From: Rotaria sordida
Lineage: Eukaryota; Rotifera; Eurotatoria; Philodinida; Philodinidae
DNA: 64,000 nucleotides
Assembly: GCA_905250125.1 (NCBI GenBank)
Contig: CAJNOL010001333.1
Span: forward strand, 1 to 64,000
Reading direction: 5' to 3'
A program made the translations under genes and the position numbers. How positions within the stretch are numbered: position 1 is the stretch's first letter; each line of letters starts with the position of its first letter. The notes beneath the pieces were generated by a model. That model saw only the letters and a program-made list of their open reading frames with translations. It had not been told where the DNA came from and did not search any database. Below, piece by piece: positions 46,912-58,429 of this stretch.

Positions 46912-49900
46912 TCATAAATACAATTTTTTTTGAACAAATTTAATTGAATAATTATTTAGAAGTTTTTTCGAATCAATTGTAGTCTTCAATGTTTTGTACA
47001 TTTTTATATTTGCATTCTGAAGATATAATGAGCATAAATGACGCGTATTCATTAATAGTGATTCAATAGTGGCTACACTATAATCACTTGTTATATTTAA
47101 TGTCATATGTTTGAGTCGAGGACATAAAATAATAAATAGTTCAATTTGGTCCAATGATGGATTATCAAAAATAGTTAAACTTGTAATCTTGTTAACATTA
47201 GATACTAACTGAAAAGATTCATTTCGTTTTATTGCGTTTACACTTGTCTTGTAATAAGGTATAGAACGAAATTTTAATGTTTGAATATTAGGTACAAAAC
47301 GTAACAGTTCAATCAGTTCATCAAAGGAATTTTCCTCCCACTTTATAGTTAGATTAGTTAATTTTGTTGAAATAATCAATCGATTGAGGATAGTAGTAAG
47401 TCCAAAATTAATTTTACACGAGAGAATGAGTTCAGTGGCATTTGGAAATTGAATTTGATACATGTCCATCACCTTTCTATTGTGAATATGAACATAATGA
47501 ACTAAATCACAAATAGCTTCTTTATGATATAGACACTTGGTCTTATCTAATAATTCTCGGATTATATAATGTTTCCGTCTAAAACGAAAAAAAAACAAAT
47601 GTAACTAATATCAGCGCCAAAATCTAAAGCAGATGGTTGTTTCTTGAATAACTTTTACATAGGAAAAAGATAGAGACCTACGGTATTCAGCTTTTGACAA
47701 CCAAGATCCAAGGGCATCTTTTCTCAAGTAGCCTTTCAAAACTGGTTTATCAGAGAATCTCTGGAAAAAACTACGCTGAATTTCCGAAAATTACTATGCA
47801 AGTCGATTGATTTTTTTTTACATATTCATAATCAGCATAAAAAACCGAGTAGATCCATGTGAAATTCGAACGTTTTCGAGAACACTGTTTTTCGTCGCGA
47901 AATTAGCGCTAAGCGCGGTGTCTCAAAAAATAAAGTCGGTGAAAATGCTGTTTTTTATTGTTTAATCATTCAATATTTTGCGTTTTAATATCATTTTACC
48001 AAGTTCGAAGTTGTTTCGAACCGCTCAAGTGACTTTTTGATCCATTTTAGTTCTCCAAGCCAGTGTTGCCAGATGTGAAGCTCAAAAATCTGAAAATTTT
48101 TTTTCGAAATTCGAAAAAAAACTTTTGGGGTCGTTTCTTATTACTAAAAGTGAATTTTTCTTAACCAAGTTATCAGCAACGCTGTTCTTTATCCCTACAA
48201 AATATATTTAAATGAAATAAAAGAAAATATATATCAAAATACTGTTAATTTAATGAAAAATGAAAGAGAAACTATCAATTAAATATTGAATTTCACTGTT
48301 TATCTATAAATTGTATTTTGTAGAACATTTTTCATTAAAATAAGTTTGAATACTTCTGATGTTGATCAAAGAAAATCATAAATTTCTTTTCATGATAAAG
48401 AGGAATTTAAACGAATTTTTAATTGAGCTGTAATGAGTACTGTTGGGATACGATCTCGCTGATCATCAAAAAAATGTTTCTTATTGAAAAAACCACTTTC
48501 AACATAACCATTACGTTACATAATTGAGAATGAAAAAGAAATGAATTTGAGTAGGTTTAACATATAAATACATTATCCAAATGCAAAACTTCTATTCAGT
48601 TCGTAATGATTGATTTAGAGCGTTAAATAAAATTGAACTAAAGTGTCCGAAATCCGGAAGATCTGGCAACTCTGCTTCAAGCTCTTTAGGGCTTAATTTT
48701 TAGACAAAAACGTTCGAATTTGACATGGATCTTCTTAGTTTTTTATGCTGATTATGAATATGTAAAAAAAATCAATAGACTTACATAGTAATTTTTGGAA
48801 ATTCAGCGCCATTTTCTAGAGATCCTCTAATAAACCGTTTTTGAAAGGACGCTTGAAAAAAGATGTTGCTGAATCCTAGCTATCAAACGCAGGCCTCTAT
48901 TGTTTTCCTATGAAAATTTATTCAAGAAACAGTCATCTGTTTTAGATTTTGGCGCTGATATTAGTTCATATAAAGAAATTGACATATCTCTACCTGTAAG
49001 GATTGATGGAATAGAAAATTGTAGCTGCCATACATCCTTGCTCATAATGCTGATGTGTAAAGAACCATCGTCGTTCGAACCAAAATGAAGAGTTAAATTG
49101 ATTGATGAGTTCATGAAACTCAAAGTCATAACGATATAAATTGGACGTCCACTCCTTATACTCAAAATCAAAGATATGCAAACAAGGCATAGAAGTTGAA
49201 ATCAATGTTTGCCATGTTTTAGCATTCATATATCTACTATCATTTATCGTAGAAATACGTAATAATTGAATTTGATGAAACGATTGTATAAGTAAGGATT
49301 TAAACAGATCAAAATTTATACTTTTAAATCGAAGTGAAACATGTGTTAAATTAGTTGGTAATATCAGCTCTTTTGATCGTACTTTGATATGTCCATCTAT
49401 AGAATGGCAGCATAAACGACGAAGTTGAGGAACATAGGTTAAAATAGCATTGAATTCATAAAACTCGAGGGAATTATTGATAATCAAATGTTCTATAGTG
49501 CTGTATTGATTGACAGAAGGCAAGAGTGTTATAGATTTCGGATTTTGTTCAGAGAATAATTTGCAATATTTTAATACCGGTAAGGAAAAAACTAGACGAT
49601 AAAAGACAGTTGTATCTCGCATATAATCATCAAGAATAATACTTAATGAAAAGAGTCGAGGTAATACAAATAAACGTTTAAGAATATTTTCAACATCTTT
49701 TGATTTAAGATTATTAATAATAAGTGTTTCAAGTTGATCAAATTTTGACAAAATACGAGATTTAAACATAAAACTAACAATGAATGGATTCGATAAACAA
49801 ATTAACTTAAATCGATGTTTATTTCGTTTGATAATATCATTATAATATCGTTGAAAGGTTGATTTAGACATGAGTGACGTATCGATTTTAAGAGGAAGAA

Positions 49901-50030
49901 TTGAATGAATAAGAAGATTTTCAAATCGTGAATTAAGATTCGAAAAAGCTTCGTACAAATCGTAACCATTGAGAAATTCGAAGATTTCATAGATAAGATC
50001 ATTTGAAAGATCTTCAAAATGTGTCAACAT
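46912..50030 (-). CDS. F-box protein with LRR-like C-terminal region, two exons
   Basis: Likely a substrate adaptor of an SCF ubiquitin ligase. Exon 1 (50030-48994) starts MLTHFEDLSNDLIYEIFEFL with the F-box at about residues 4-42 (NGYDLYEAFSNLNSRFENLL). Irregular leucine-rich segments follow (LETLIINNLKSKDVENILKR, STIEHLIINNSLEFYEFNAI, LTHVSLRFKSINFDLFKSLL). Its end is AATIFYSINPYR, which joins RKHYIIRELLDKTKC of exon 2 (47578-46912) in phase. Exon 2 has further LRR-like parts (LTNLTIKWEENSFDELIELL, ITSLTIFDNPSLDQIELFI). Total 567 residues. The 1,415-bp intron is far longer than others here because a foldback element occupies 47603-48966; without it 51 bp remain. Similar lineage-expanded F-box families are typical of bdelloids. 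The frame is open upstream to about 50177, but that part overlaps AT repeats, so the ATG at 50030 was chosen. Confidence 0.85.
47603..48966. mobile_element. 1.36-kb foldback element inside the F-box intron
   Basis: Ends AACTAATATCAGCGCCAAAA at 47603 and its inverse finishing GGCGCTGATATTAGTT at 48966. Arms of about 270 bp are well conserved (for example CATATTCATAATCAGCATAA and its inverse). A second inner pair contains GTTGCCAGAT near 48066 and 48666. The centre is AT-rich and non-coding. If TA is the target duplication (47609-47610 and 48959-48960) it fits a Tc1/mariner-like mover; the additional palindromic flanks leave this open. Confidence 0.9.
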
Positions 50031-50124
50031 TGATCTATAGAAACAATAATAAAAAAAACCAATGCAATGTGCGATCGAAAAGTTTTTGGATAACATGATG
50101 AAATGTGAAACATATATATATATA

Positions 50125-51053
50125 TAACGGATGGTACAAAAGTTTCCCGACACAATGTTTGTCGATTTCTCGCTCATTAGATAATACTCTAGATGAATTC
50201 AAAAAGATGTGTAAGAACCAGAATTTTGTGCTCTATCTAAATATGAATTCAGAAATTCGGTATCTACTTTTGTTTGTGAGCAGTGAGAAAATCTTTGAAA
50301 GATATAAAAAAATTAGTTTGGACGAAATGATTGAGTCAAAGTTTGTAGACAGTATTTGCCTTATTTTTGATCTATTTAGAAGTATTGTAGATGAATGAAA
50401 AACTATAGGTTATTATCAGAATTGTGTGTCTTTTCCTATACGGCTTCAAAAGTTTTGTGTTTGGTTTTATACGAGAATGATGAGAGACTCTTTGAATATG
50501 CCATAAAAGTGGTTTGGTTAACAAATAGATAGACATTTACTTCTTCTATAACTCTCAGTGTGACGATGTTAAAAACAATTAAATATGGTTGTTTTGTAGA
50601 GTGAACAGTATTCTACAAAATGAAACGTCGAACTCCAAGATAGCTTTTTTTACACGTGAATGTCTAAACATTTCTTGAGAAGCTATTTCTATATGAGATG
50701 GATTTAGATTAAAAAATAGTTTTTTTTCCAAAAATTAGGATAATAAGAAAATAAAAATTTAGATACTCTATAGGAAAAAAAAGACTGAAATAGTGAATTT
50801 TGTAGGGTGGAATTTTTTCTACCATCCGATGTATGAATTGAAGTTTCAAAGTTGAGTTTCGAACTCCAGTAGTGAAAACATAAAAATGTATGAAAAATAT
50901 TTCCGTCCAAACTAATTTTTTTATACCTTTCAAAGATTCTCTCACTGCTCACAAACAACAATAGATACCGGATTTCTGAATTCATCTAGAGTGTTATCTA
51001 ATAGGCGAAAAATCAACAAACATTTTGTCCGGAAACTTTCGCACCATCCGTTA
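50125..51053. mobile_element. TA-flanked foldback element, ~250-bp arms
   Basis: Left end TATAACGGATGGTACAAAAG and right end CTTTCGCACCATCCGTTATA are inverted copies. The arms continue through GTTTGTGAGCAGTGAGA, then ATCTTTGAAAG and AAAAAATTAGTTTGGACG. The left arm carries an extra block of about 53 bp bounded by ATGAATTC, probably an internal duplication. The AAAGTTTCC-type termini and TA flanks suggest Tc1/mariner-type mobilisation. Small open frames inside the arms mirror each other and are not genes. Confidence 0.85.
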
Positions 51054-51446
51054 TAAACAACTGAAAATACTTTTTCTTACTATCTAGATAACTTGTCGTG
51101 TTCTCTATCTTTCATATTAATTTGACATTTTTCGATTGATCTATTGTTGTCAAAATAATTCGAAAAAAAAGTGATATAGTAAAACATCTTATGTAAGAAG
51201 GTTTTAAAAGATCAACAATTTATAATATAATAAAACATTATGATATTTATCAATCATTCGAAAGCCGTCCAACACATTTTGATAAGAAAAAGCTGAAGCG
51301 TCTGCAATAAAAGATGTATCTTTTGCTGTAATCTAGCGTCTTATATTTCGAAATTTTTTTGGTATTTCTTCGAGTTATTTTTGCGTATATTTTAGTGCCT
51401 TGTGACACTTATATTATTTAAGACCAATTTTCTTCAAATGATAGTG

Positions 51447-52110
51447 AGGGTGTGGGTGTGGGTGTGGGTGTGGGTGTGGGGTGTGGGTGTGGAANNNNNN
51501 NNNNNNNNNNNNNNNNNNNNNNNNNNNNNNNNNNNNNNNNNNNNNNNNNNNNNNNNNNNNNNNNNNNNNNNNNNNNNNNNNNNNNNNNNNNNNNNNNNNN
51601 NNNNNNNNNNNNNNNNNNNNNNNNNNNNNNNNNNNNNNNNNNNNNNNNNNNNNNNNNNNNNNNNNNNNNNNNNNNNNNNNNNNNNNNNNNNNNNNNNNNN
51701 NNNNNNNNNNNNNNNNNNNNNNNNNNNNNNNNNNNNNNNNNNNNNNNNNNNNNNNNNNNNNNNNNNNNNNNNNNNNNNNNNNNNGGGTGTGGGTGTGGGT
51801 GTGGGTGTGGGTGTGGGTGGGTGTGGGTGGGTGTGGGTGTGGGTGGGTGTGGGTGTGGAAAACAACATCACACCCTACACCCCACACCAACACCCACTCA
51901 CACCCCACACCTTCACACCCACACCCCACACCCACCAACACCCACTACCCACACCCACTCACACCCCACACCCACTCACACTCCACACCTTCACACCCAC
52001 ACCCACACCCACCCTTCCTATTCATCCATTCCTTATCATCACATATTTTTCGTTACACCACCCTCCAGGACCACACACTACACTCACCGACACCCACACC
52101 CGCCCCCATA
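51447..52110. repeat. Telomere-like foldback 15, largest, interrupted by a gap
   Basis: (GGGTGT)n up to the Ns, then (GGGTGTGGGT)n to 51858, loop GGAAAACAACATCACACC, then about 240 bp of C-rich CCCACACC/CACTCACACC repeats. Arms alone exceed 300 bp. Both strands are open through it only because of the repeat and Ns. Confidence 0.92.
51495..51784. other. Assembly gap (290 N) inside a telomere-like tract
   Basis: The gap size is not a round default, so it may be an estimate. It lies in (GGGTGT)n, which explains the failure to assemble. Confidence 0.98.
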
Positions 52111-52170
52111 CCAACACCCTTTTTTGATACTCCACAAAATGCATTTACTATCAGCTTTTTCAGCAGCAGT

Positions 52171-52320
52171 GAAACGCGTTAATGCTGACTGATTCAACGC
52201 GTTTCGCAGTTTCTAAAAAGAACGCTATGAAACGCGCTTTTATTAACAGTGTTTTGCATCTCTAATTTAAACAGTATCGAAACGCAGCAAAGTGGTCAGT
52301 ATTAACACGTTCCGAAACGC
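52171..52320. repeat. Short GAAACGC inverted repeat
   Basis: GAAACGCGTTAATGCTGACT at 52171 and its inverse GTCAGTATTAACACGTTCCG near 52294. Extra copies of AACGCGTTTCG lie between. May be a small foldback, degenerate. Confidence 0.55.
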
Positions 52321-52688
52321 ATATTTTCAACAAAATTTTATTCCATGGGTTCTATATATTTGAGAAGTATAGAGGTCCGCGTTTCCTCTTGGTTTTTCTC
52401 ATCCGACTTACTATCTTTCAAAGTAGCAATAGTAGAAGAAGATATGAAAGTGTTATCCTTAATCCTGGTCTACATATGTAAGTATCATTATAAATATTGT
52501 TTGATACTAGCATTCATACTTATTCGACGCTTCCGCTATCGAACAGCATAAACACTGTCTATGTCTGAAAATTATATGAGTGCACGATGTACTTGATTTA
52601 TTCTTAAAGACCCTTGAAACATATTAAGTTATGATAGTCTTTGGGTTATGTTAATGATGATGTAAATCCTCAATGCATAAGATATTAT

Positions 52689-55600
52689 TCAGGTTTTATT
52701 GTTACGCCGAGGCAAAGGTCGCCGTATCGTTGAATAATTCCCGCTTGACAAAGCAGACAATCGTTGCAAAAGCTCTGGAAGCCTTTCCGGAATTTCTTCT
52801 ATCGATATACCCTTCCATCTCATATAGGGAATGCCACTGATTGCTAGGCCCAGCCAACTTGACGGTTGCCAGTCCGCTTTAGTCATGATTGGAATGATCG
52901 GCTTCTTTTGGTTTTTCGCGTAAGTCAGTTCGTCACGGCAATTTCTGGAGTTTTGATATTCAGCTGTTGGAAAGCAAATAAACACCCAAGAGTTTTCAAC
53001 ACCAGCAGCCATGCTGTAAAAAAGAAACGTTTAGTCCTGTCATGGTGGAAGGTGGGTGGGTGGATGTAGGCGTCAGTGCGGATGTGGATGTAGATGAAGT
53101 CTTCTGTTGAAATACATCCACACCCTCACACTGGCACCACCCCATACCCACAACCACCCATCCACACCAACCCATATTCAGCCACACCCATATTCATACC
53201 CACCCACTCACACCCATATCCATACTCACCCACACCCATGCCCAAACCGCATTGAGCAACGATGAAAATTTCAGAAATAGTGGAGCTATGTGCCCTAATG
53301 AAAGCTCACCACAGGGCAGGGTGTAGGAATTCCTTATTTTTGCCTCAGGGAACCCCAAAGTTGAGAAAAATTCGAAAGTAAGTCCTGAAGATACCTTTGT
53401 CGTCTGAGCCAGCAACAAGCTACAGATCTGAGGATTTCATCGTTGAATAAGGAACAGCTTGGAAATACTAAACCACTAATAAAAGTTGAGGATTCGCCTT
53501 ACCTTAGTAGAGATATTTGAGCACCAAAAACATCACAACCTGATATTTTTCCATAACGAGTTTTTAAAACTCAGAACAAAAGGGAAAAACACATCTGCTA
53601 TAAAAAATGGTCACCTCAATGGCTAGTATCTATGATAAAATTTCAAGACTTGTATCATTTAAAAGAAAGCGATTAGCTGAGAGTTAATTTGGCTGGGTGA
53701 TCTCATCCCACTCGGCTATTTGGATCCCTTTACATGGGTTTTAGATTTTTTTTAACTCACCGCTATGCTTACAGGTCTAAGTACTAGCAGCTCAGAAAAT
53801 TTCAGTCTATTTCGAGATAATCAATGTAGAGTCTGATACGCTTTCGAAAGAACGACTCCTGAGCTTTTTTCAGTACCCAAGTTTCTCAGAGATATTTTCT
53901 GATCTTTTGCTCATCGTGTATTGTGCAGAGTAAACCCACACGTCTCTGTCTTTGAGCTATCCCGTTTAAGTTCATTGTGATGTTTTATGAACTCTTTAAT
54001 ACCTGCCCCAGTCTAATGAAGTTCGATGAGATCTCGTAACGCTTTTGAAGTCATCTGATGCCTTATGAATCTTCAGAAGTCTTTTGAAGTGTTTAAACTT
54101 GCTGCTCTCTTTCTCTGATCTCTGATGTCCAAGAGGTTCAGAAATCTAGTAGATGCATTTTTGCCACGATGGCAACTGGAACTTCTCCCAAAGCCTAGCA
54201 GCGACGATTCATCCGATCAGTTCACACTTCTACCTGTAAGAGATTTTAAGTTAGATAGAACGGCAGTTCCGAAGTACCCTTAGCCATCAGTAGATTACTG
54301 TGCTTAGGATATCAATCATATGAGCGTACCGTTAAACTACATAGGAACTTTAGGGTGATCTCTACAGCAGAAGAGTTTAGAGGCATAAATGCAATAATTC
54401 GAAATTATTTCAAAGAACGTTTCAAAATATTCATGCGGATTTACCTCTCATAAGTGAATGAAAGTTTATATTTAACGTTGGGGAACAGCCTTCCGGATGA
54501 ACTTCATAAGTATGGGTATGTAATCTATTGCCTCTTAAAAAGAAGTCAAAGACTGTTTTTTGACTTATTCTTTTGCCATGAGTTGGGAGTAACACTTTTT
54601 TCTAATTATCAAGAATTTTAAATTGCTTTAGTTTCTGATTGAATTAGGTTTTCTTGAAGTAAATTCCATATAGTTTTTAGCATGAGTCGTACGTGGATAA
54701 ATGTTGCTAAAAAAATAGGAAGTGGCTATGTGCACTCGAGTGTACATAGCCGACTGGCTATGTACACTCAAGTGCACATAGTCGACTGGCTATGTACACT
54801 CGAGTGCACATAGCCGACTGGCTATGTACACTTGAGTACACATAGCCAGTCGGCTATGTACACTCAGGTAGGTATTATCAAAATATTACTAAATATTGAG
54901 TTATATTATAGCCATATATGTTCTTTATAATTATTATAATTAAAATTTATCAATTGATTAACAATTTTGCTCTATTTATTCTTTATTAAATTCAAATAAA
55001 ATACAAAGCAAGTGTTAGAATCAAACTAATATAAAAGAGAAAGTTAATTCAAGTAAAAATCGACTGATTTACAAATATTTCCAGCATTTACTCTCTTAAA
55101 TTCTTCAAGGAAATAGTTGTATTTTCGTTATTTTCAATATAACTAACATTAATCATCCGAAAATATCTTTTTATAAAAGAATAACGAAAAAATTTTCTTT
55201 TACATTCGTTTCTGATTGTATCTCTAATTTTGACAGCTATTTTTTCTCATCTTGAAAGAATCTCAGTTTATAATCTTGTTTTAATTCTTATTCTTTAGTG
55301 AGGATTAATCAATGGGTCTTGAAAAAAGGATATCTCGTTCCAGATTGAAAGCTAATTGGAATTTTATGTTTTTCAATTTCCCATTTTGTAAGCTAATTAA
55401 TCAAGAAAAAGTAGAATCTTTCATTCTATAAATTATCAATAGAGAAAGAAGGCACAATTAATAGAGAAGAAAAGCACTGGCATCAATATAATTGCCGTCC
55501 GGTGTATCGAAAATAATAAAATGCAACCATTTCGTTCAAAATCTAAGAGATCAAGCGCTAGAAATATTTCTAAATGAGTTGATTTTTATTTGAATTAACT

Positions 55601-56668
55601 TTTTCTTTTATATTTATTTGATATTAATACTTGTTTTATACTCTATTTGAATTTTACAATAAATAAATAGAGTAAAATTATTAATAAATTAATAAATTTT
55701 ACTCATGTTAATTATGAAGTACATATATGGCTACAATATATCTCAATATTTAGTAACTAGTTGATAATACCTACTTGGGTGCATATAGCTGACTGGCTAT
55801 GTGTACTCGAGTGTACATAGCCAGTCGGCTATGTGCACTCGAGTGTACATAGCCAATACACTAAGATGCGGCTATGTGCACTCGAGTGCACATAGCCACT
55901 TCCAAAAAAATAACCTGTAGTAATGATTCCTTGGATTTGTTGATAAATTTAAGCTCGCAGATAAAACACCATTTATATCATTTGGTCGATAGTCTATGAG
56001 TAATACAAGTCACTTTGGAAAAGACCTCTACTGGAAAGGGATGTGACTCCTCATTTTATAAAATAAATAAATCTTTCAAAAAGAAAGGTCGCATAAATAA
56101 CCGATAGTTTATATTAAACTCACTTCTCATATCGACGGAAACAATAAACTGAAGCAAACTATATTAAGTATGTTCGTGGTATTATGTCGTGTTCCCTCGT
56201 ATTAGTATTTTAGACTGCATGTTGCTTTGGTTTATGATCGATTCTCTCCATTTTGTCGTAGTTTTGGATTAAAAAGGAAGATATGGCAATCAATAAAACT
56301 ATTATATGAGAAGTAATTTGATCTAAGAACGTTAGCATGTTGGAAATAAAGTTAAAATGCCAGAAAAGAACAAGTGGACGGAACACGAAAAGTCGCTGCT
56401 GATGTTTTCATTTTATTTCTATAATTTTACTTCTTTTTCAGTAGAGAGCTTAGTGAAACTTGCGCCGCGTTACTTGTGTTATACTTTACGAGCGTTGAAT
56501 ACAACACAGTATTACCTTTCTAGCATATGCTCTTGCATCCCACCATTGACATCCATCCATACTGTATAACCGAGGTCCTGCAATTGACTGAACAATTCAT
56601 CCACCATATCTTGATCTTTGTGTTCATAAGACAGCATGATGTGTTGACCTTGAGGTGCTGTGGAATCT
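52689..56668 (-). CDS. TIR-domain protein, two exons split by a 3.5-kb intron (5' end not found)
   Basis: TIR domains act in immune signalling, and some cleave NAD+. Exon A (56668-56516) gives GQHIMLSYEHKDQDMVDELF, then QLQDLGYTVWMDVNGGMQEH: strand A, helix A and the BB-loop region. It ends MLE plus a split Ser codon at a GTAATA donor. Exon B (53013-52689), after TTTTTTACAG, continues MAAGVENSWVFICFPTAEYQ, then NSRNCRDELTYAKNQKKPII, WLGLAISGIPYMRW and the stop. The join is in phase and recreates an uninterrupted TIR domain. A Glu two codons before the junction is a candidate for the catalytic Glu of NADase TIRs (inference). The exon A acceptor requires an upstream exon that I could not identify, so the N-terminus is incomplete. 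The intron contains a telomere-like foldback and a MULE-like element. A KR-rich tail ends the protein. Confidence 0.82.
53050..53243. repeat. Telomere-like foldback 16 (inside the TIR intron)
   Basis: GGTGGGTGGGTGGATGTAGG, loop GATGAAGTCTTCTGTTGAAA, then a C-rich arm with ACCCATATTCATACCCACCC and CACCCACACCC. Diverged arms. Confidence 0.85.
54709..55912. mobile_element. MULE-like giant foldback with palindromic end arrays
   Basis: The element is 54718-55903 (GGAAGTGG...CCACTTCC), flanked by a perfect 9-bp direct repeat AAAAAAATA (54709-54717, 55904-55912), the target size typical of Mutator-like elements. The inverted arms are about 430 bp each, leaving a centre of roughly 330 bp. The ends carry arrays (54724-54868, about 4.5 copies; 55771-55897, about 3.5 copies) of a 28-bp perfect or near-perfect palindrome, GGCTATGTGCACTCGAGTGC plus CACATAGCC's remainder, separated by 4-bp GACT/AGTC. 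No open frame of note, so non-autonomous. It lies in the TIR gene intron. Confidence 0.92.
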
Positions 56669-57354
56669 CTAGATGGGATGTTAAAGGGTTAAATAATCTA
56701 AGTGTCAAGTATAAATATGAGACACTAGCAAAAGCGTGGATATTGTGGTGAGCCATTGGATGGAGTGCTCGTATGATGTATGGACTTATGGATATGGATA
56801 CACATGAGATCGGGTGTGAGCACTTGGACATAGCTACTCGTGTGCGAATAAATCAGTAAGTTAATCTCAAGACTAGATCCGACTTCATACGCTGTCCTAC
56901 TCTGACATTTTAGTACGCACTCACGCTCTCATTCGCATAAAACCTAAGCTTAGAAACAGTTTGGTGCGTGTATCCACAAACGGCCACGTCATTCCACAGC
57001 TGTATGTATTAGCAGCTGATTTTTCTGTTGAGTTCGAAAAAATGAGATATCGGTAGGTATTTCTCTGCCATATGAGTGCCTTGGTTTCGCATAGCTCTGT
57101 TACTAATAAGAATACATCTTTCAGTTCCCATAGATTAGCGTCATTTTCTATCTACAATAAAATGGTTGGCATTCAATAAGAAGCCTCGTAACATTCGTAA
57201 ATGTCTTCACTATTCCACTCTAGTGTACAAATATTTAAAGATTGATCGGTCTATCTCGTATAACATTTATTATGCTTCGATGAGATTCAAGAGCAATTTT
57301 TGGTGCCACGAAAAAAATCTGTCAGTCAATGCTTCTTGAATCGGTGCCAGAGAC

Positions 57355-57480
57355 CGTTACTTGGCACATTTTTGTCCTGCCCTGGTAGTGACTCATATAA
57401 CATTTTTCCGTCCGGTCCTGCCCTACTCTGTCCTCAGAGGAGATCGAGGCAGGGTAGGACAGGGTACTTCAGAGCATATC
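57355..57480. repeat. GCCCTACCCTG-type inverted block
   Basis: TCCTGCCCTGGTAGTGACTC, and GTCCTGCCCTACTCTGTCCT facing its inverse GGCAGGGTAGGACAGGGTA. Related pieces at 58360-58400 (GCCCTACCCTGATGGTGACC) and 59490-59530 (GTCCTGATGACGATCTCTGA) suggest fragments of one dispersed family. Confidence 0.5.
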
Positions 57481-58429
57481 AACTGTAGTCGAGTATGAAA
57501 CGGGTTGATAACCTAACGATGACTTTTCATCATGTTCATGACCACTACCCATACCCCTTCTATATCATTCCAAAAAGAATATTATCCATGTGGAAAAATG
57601 ATTATATTTCCGTTTAAAATTCACTCAAATTGTACTATTTTTGTTTAGTTACACTCTGTTTTAAACATATACATTTTGACTTTTCTAATGTCAAGGAATT
57701 TTTTCCAAATTTCCGATATCGATTAAAACTATTGGTTAAATTTTAACTAATAGGAATTGACAAGCCTTTTTAATCTATTAGAAACAATTCAAAAAATGTT
57801 GACTATAAAAATAATGAAACTTCACTAAAACTCAGATTATAACCGAGTAAATATGGTATCATTCTTATTTATACTTGATAAAGAAAGAATTCGTTTTAGT
57901 CCAATGTCTTGACTTTTTCAGCATGGATAGCTGACACTACTAATATGTTAGTGCAAAAACAAGATTTCTATCAAAGAAAGAAATTCCTTGTGATTAAATC
58001 ATAGTTGAAACTGATCGATGAGTTTCAACTATGGACTGAGCATCTTCATTTAACTGAGTCAAAGTCTTTTATCATCGTATGTCAGCAGATCGAGATTCAT
58101 TTTGTTTATTATTTACTTGATGTGCTTATGATGTCATAATAAGTGTTGAATCTTCTCGAGATCGAGAGAGTTCATATTGAATAATGATGAATCAGAATGA
58201 GTATTACAGTACATAAAAGCTAGTGAAATCAATCGAAAACACGATATCATCATGATGTGGTGGGATTAAATAGATCACATGTTCTGAAAGGTCCATGTTT
58301 GTATTTAGCAAACGATTTCAAATGACTTTTTATGAAAAAACTGTTAGCAAGGCAAACTATTTTGCCCTACCCTGATGGTGACCTCTGATTTGAATCTAGA
58401 AAAAACTGAAATTAAAAAAGCAGATAGTC

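Larger units (their letters stand above)
50031..52688. other. Repeat-filled region between F-box and TIR genes
   Basis: Holds a TA-flanked foldback (50125-51053), a large telomere-like tract with an assembly gap (51447-52110) and a small GAAACGC inverted repeat (52171-52320). No gene supported. Confidence 0.55.

Noticed and set aside
51402-52192. Long open frames on both strands through the (GGGTGT)n tract and Ns
   Set aside because: They arise from a six-base repeat and from Ns read as unknown residues; no unique domain is present.
54724-55897. CRISPR-like regular palindromic repeats
   Set aside because: Spacers are only 4 bp and identical in kind; the arrays are the ends of an inverted-repeat transposon in a eukaryotic genome.
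56520-56831. 103-codon minus-strand frame over the TIR exon
   Set aside because: It is an out-of-frame shadow; the TIR reading lies in another frame and ends at 56668.
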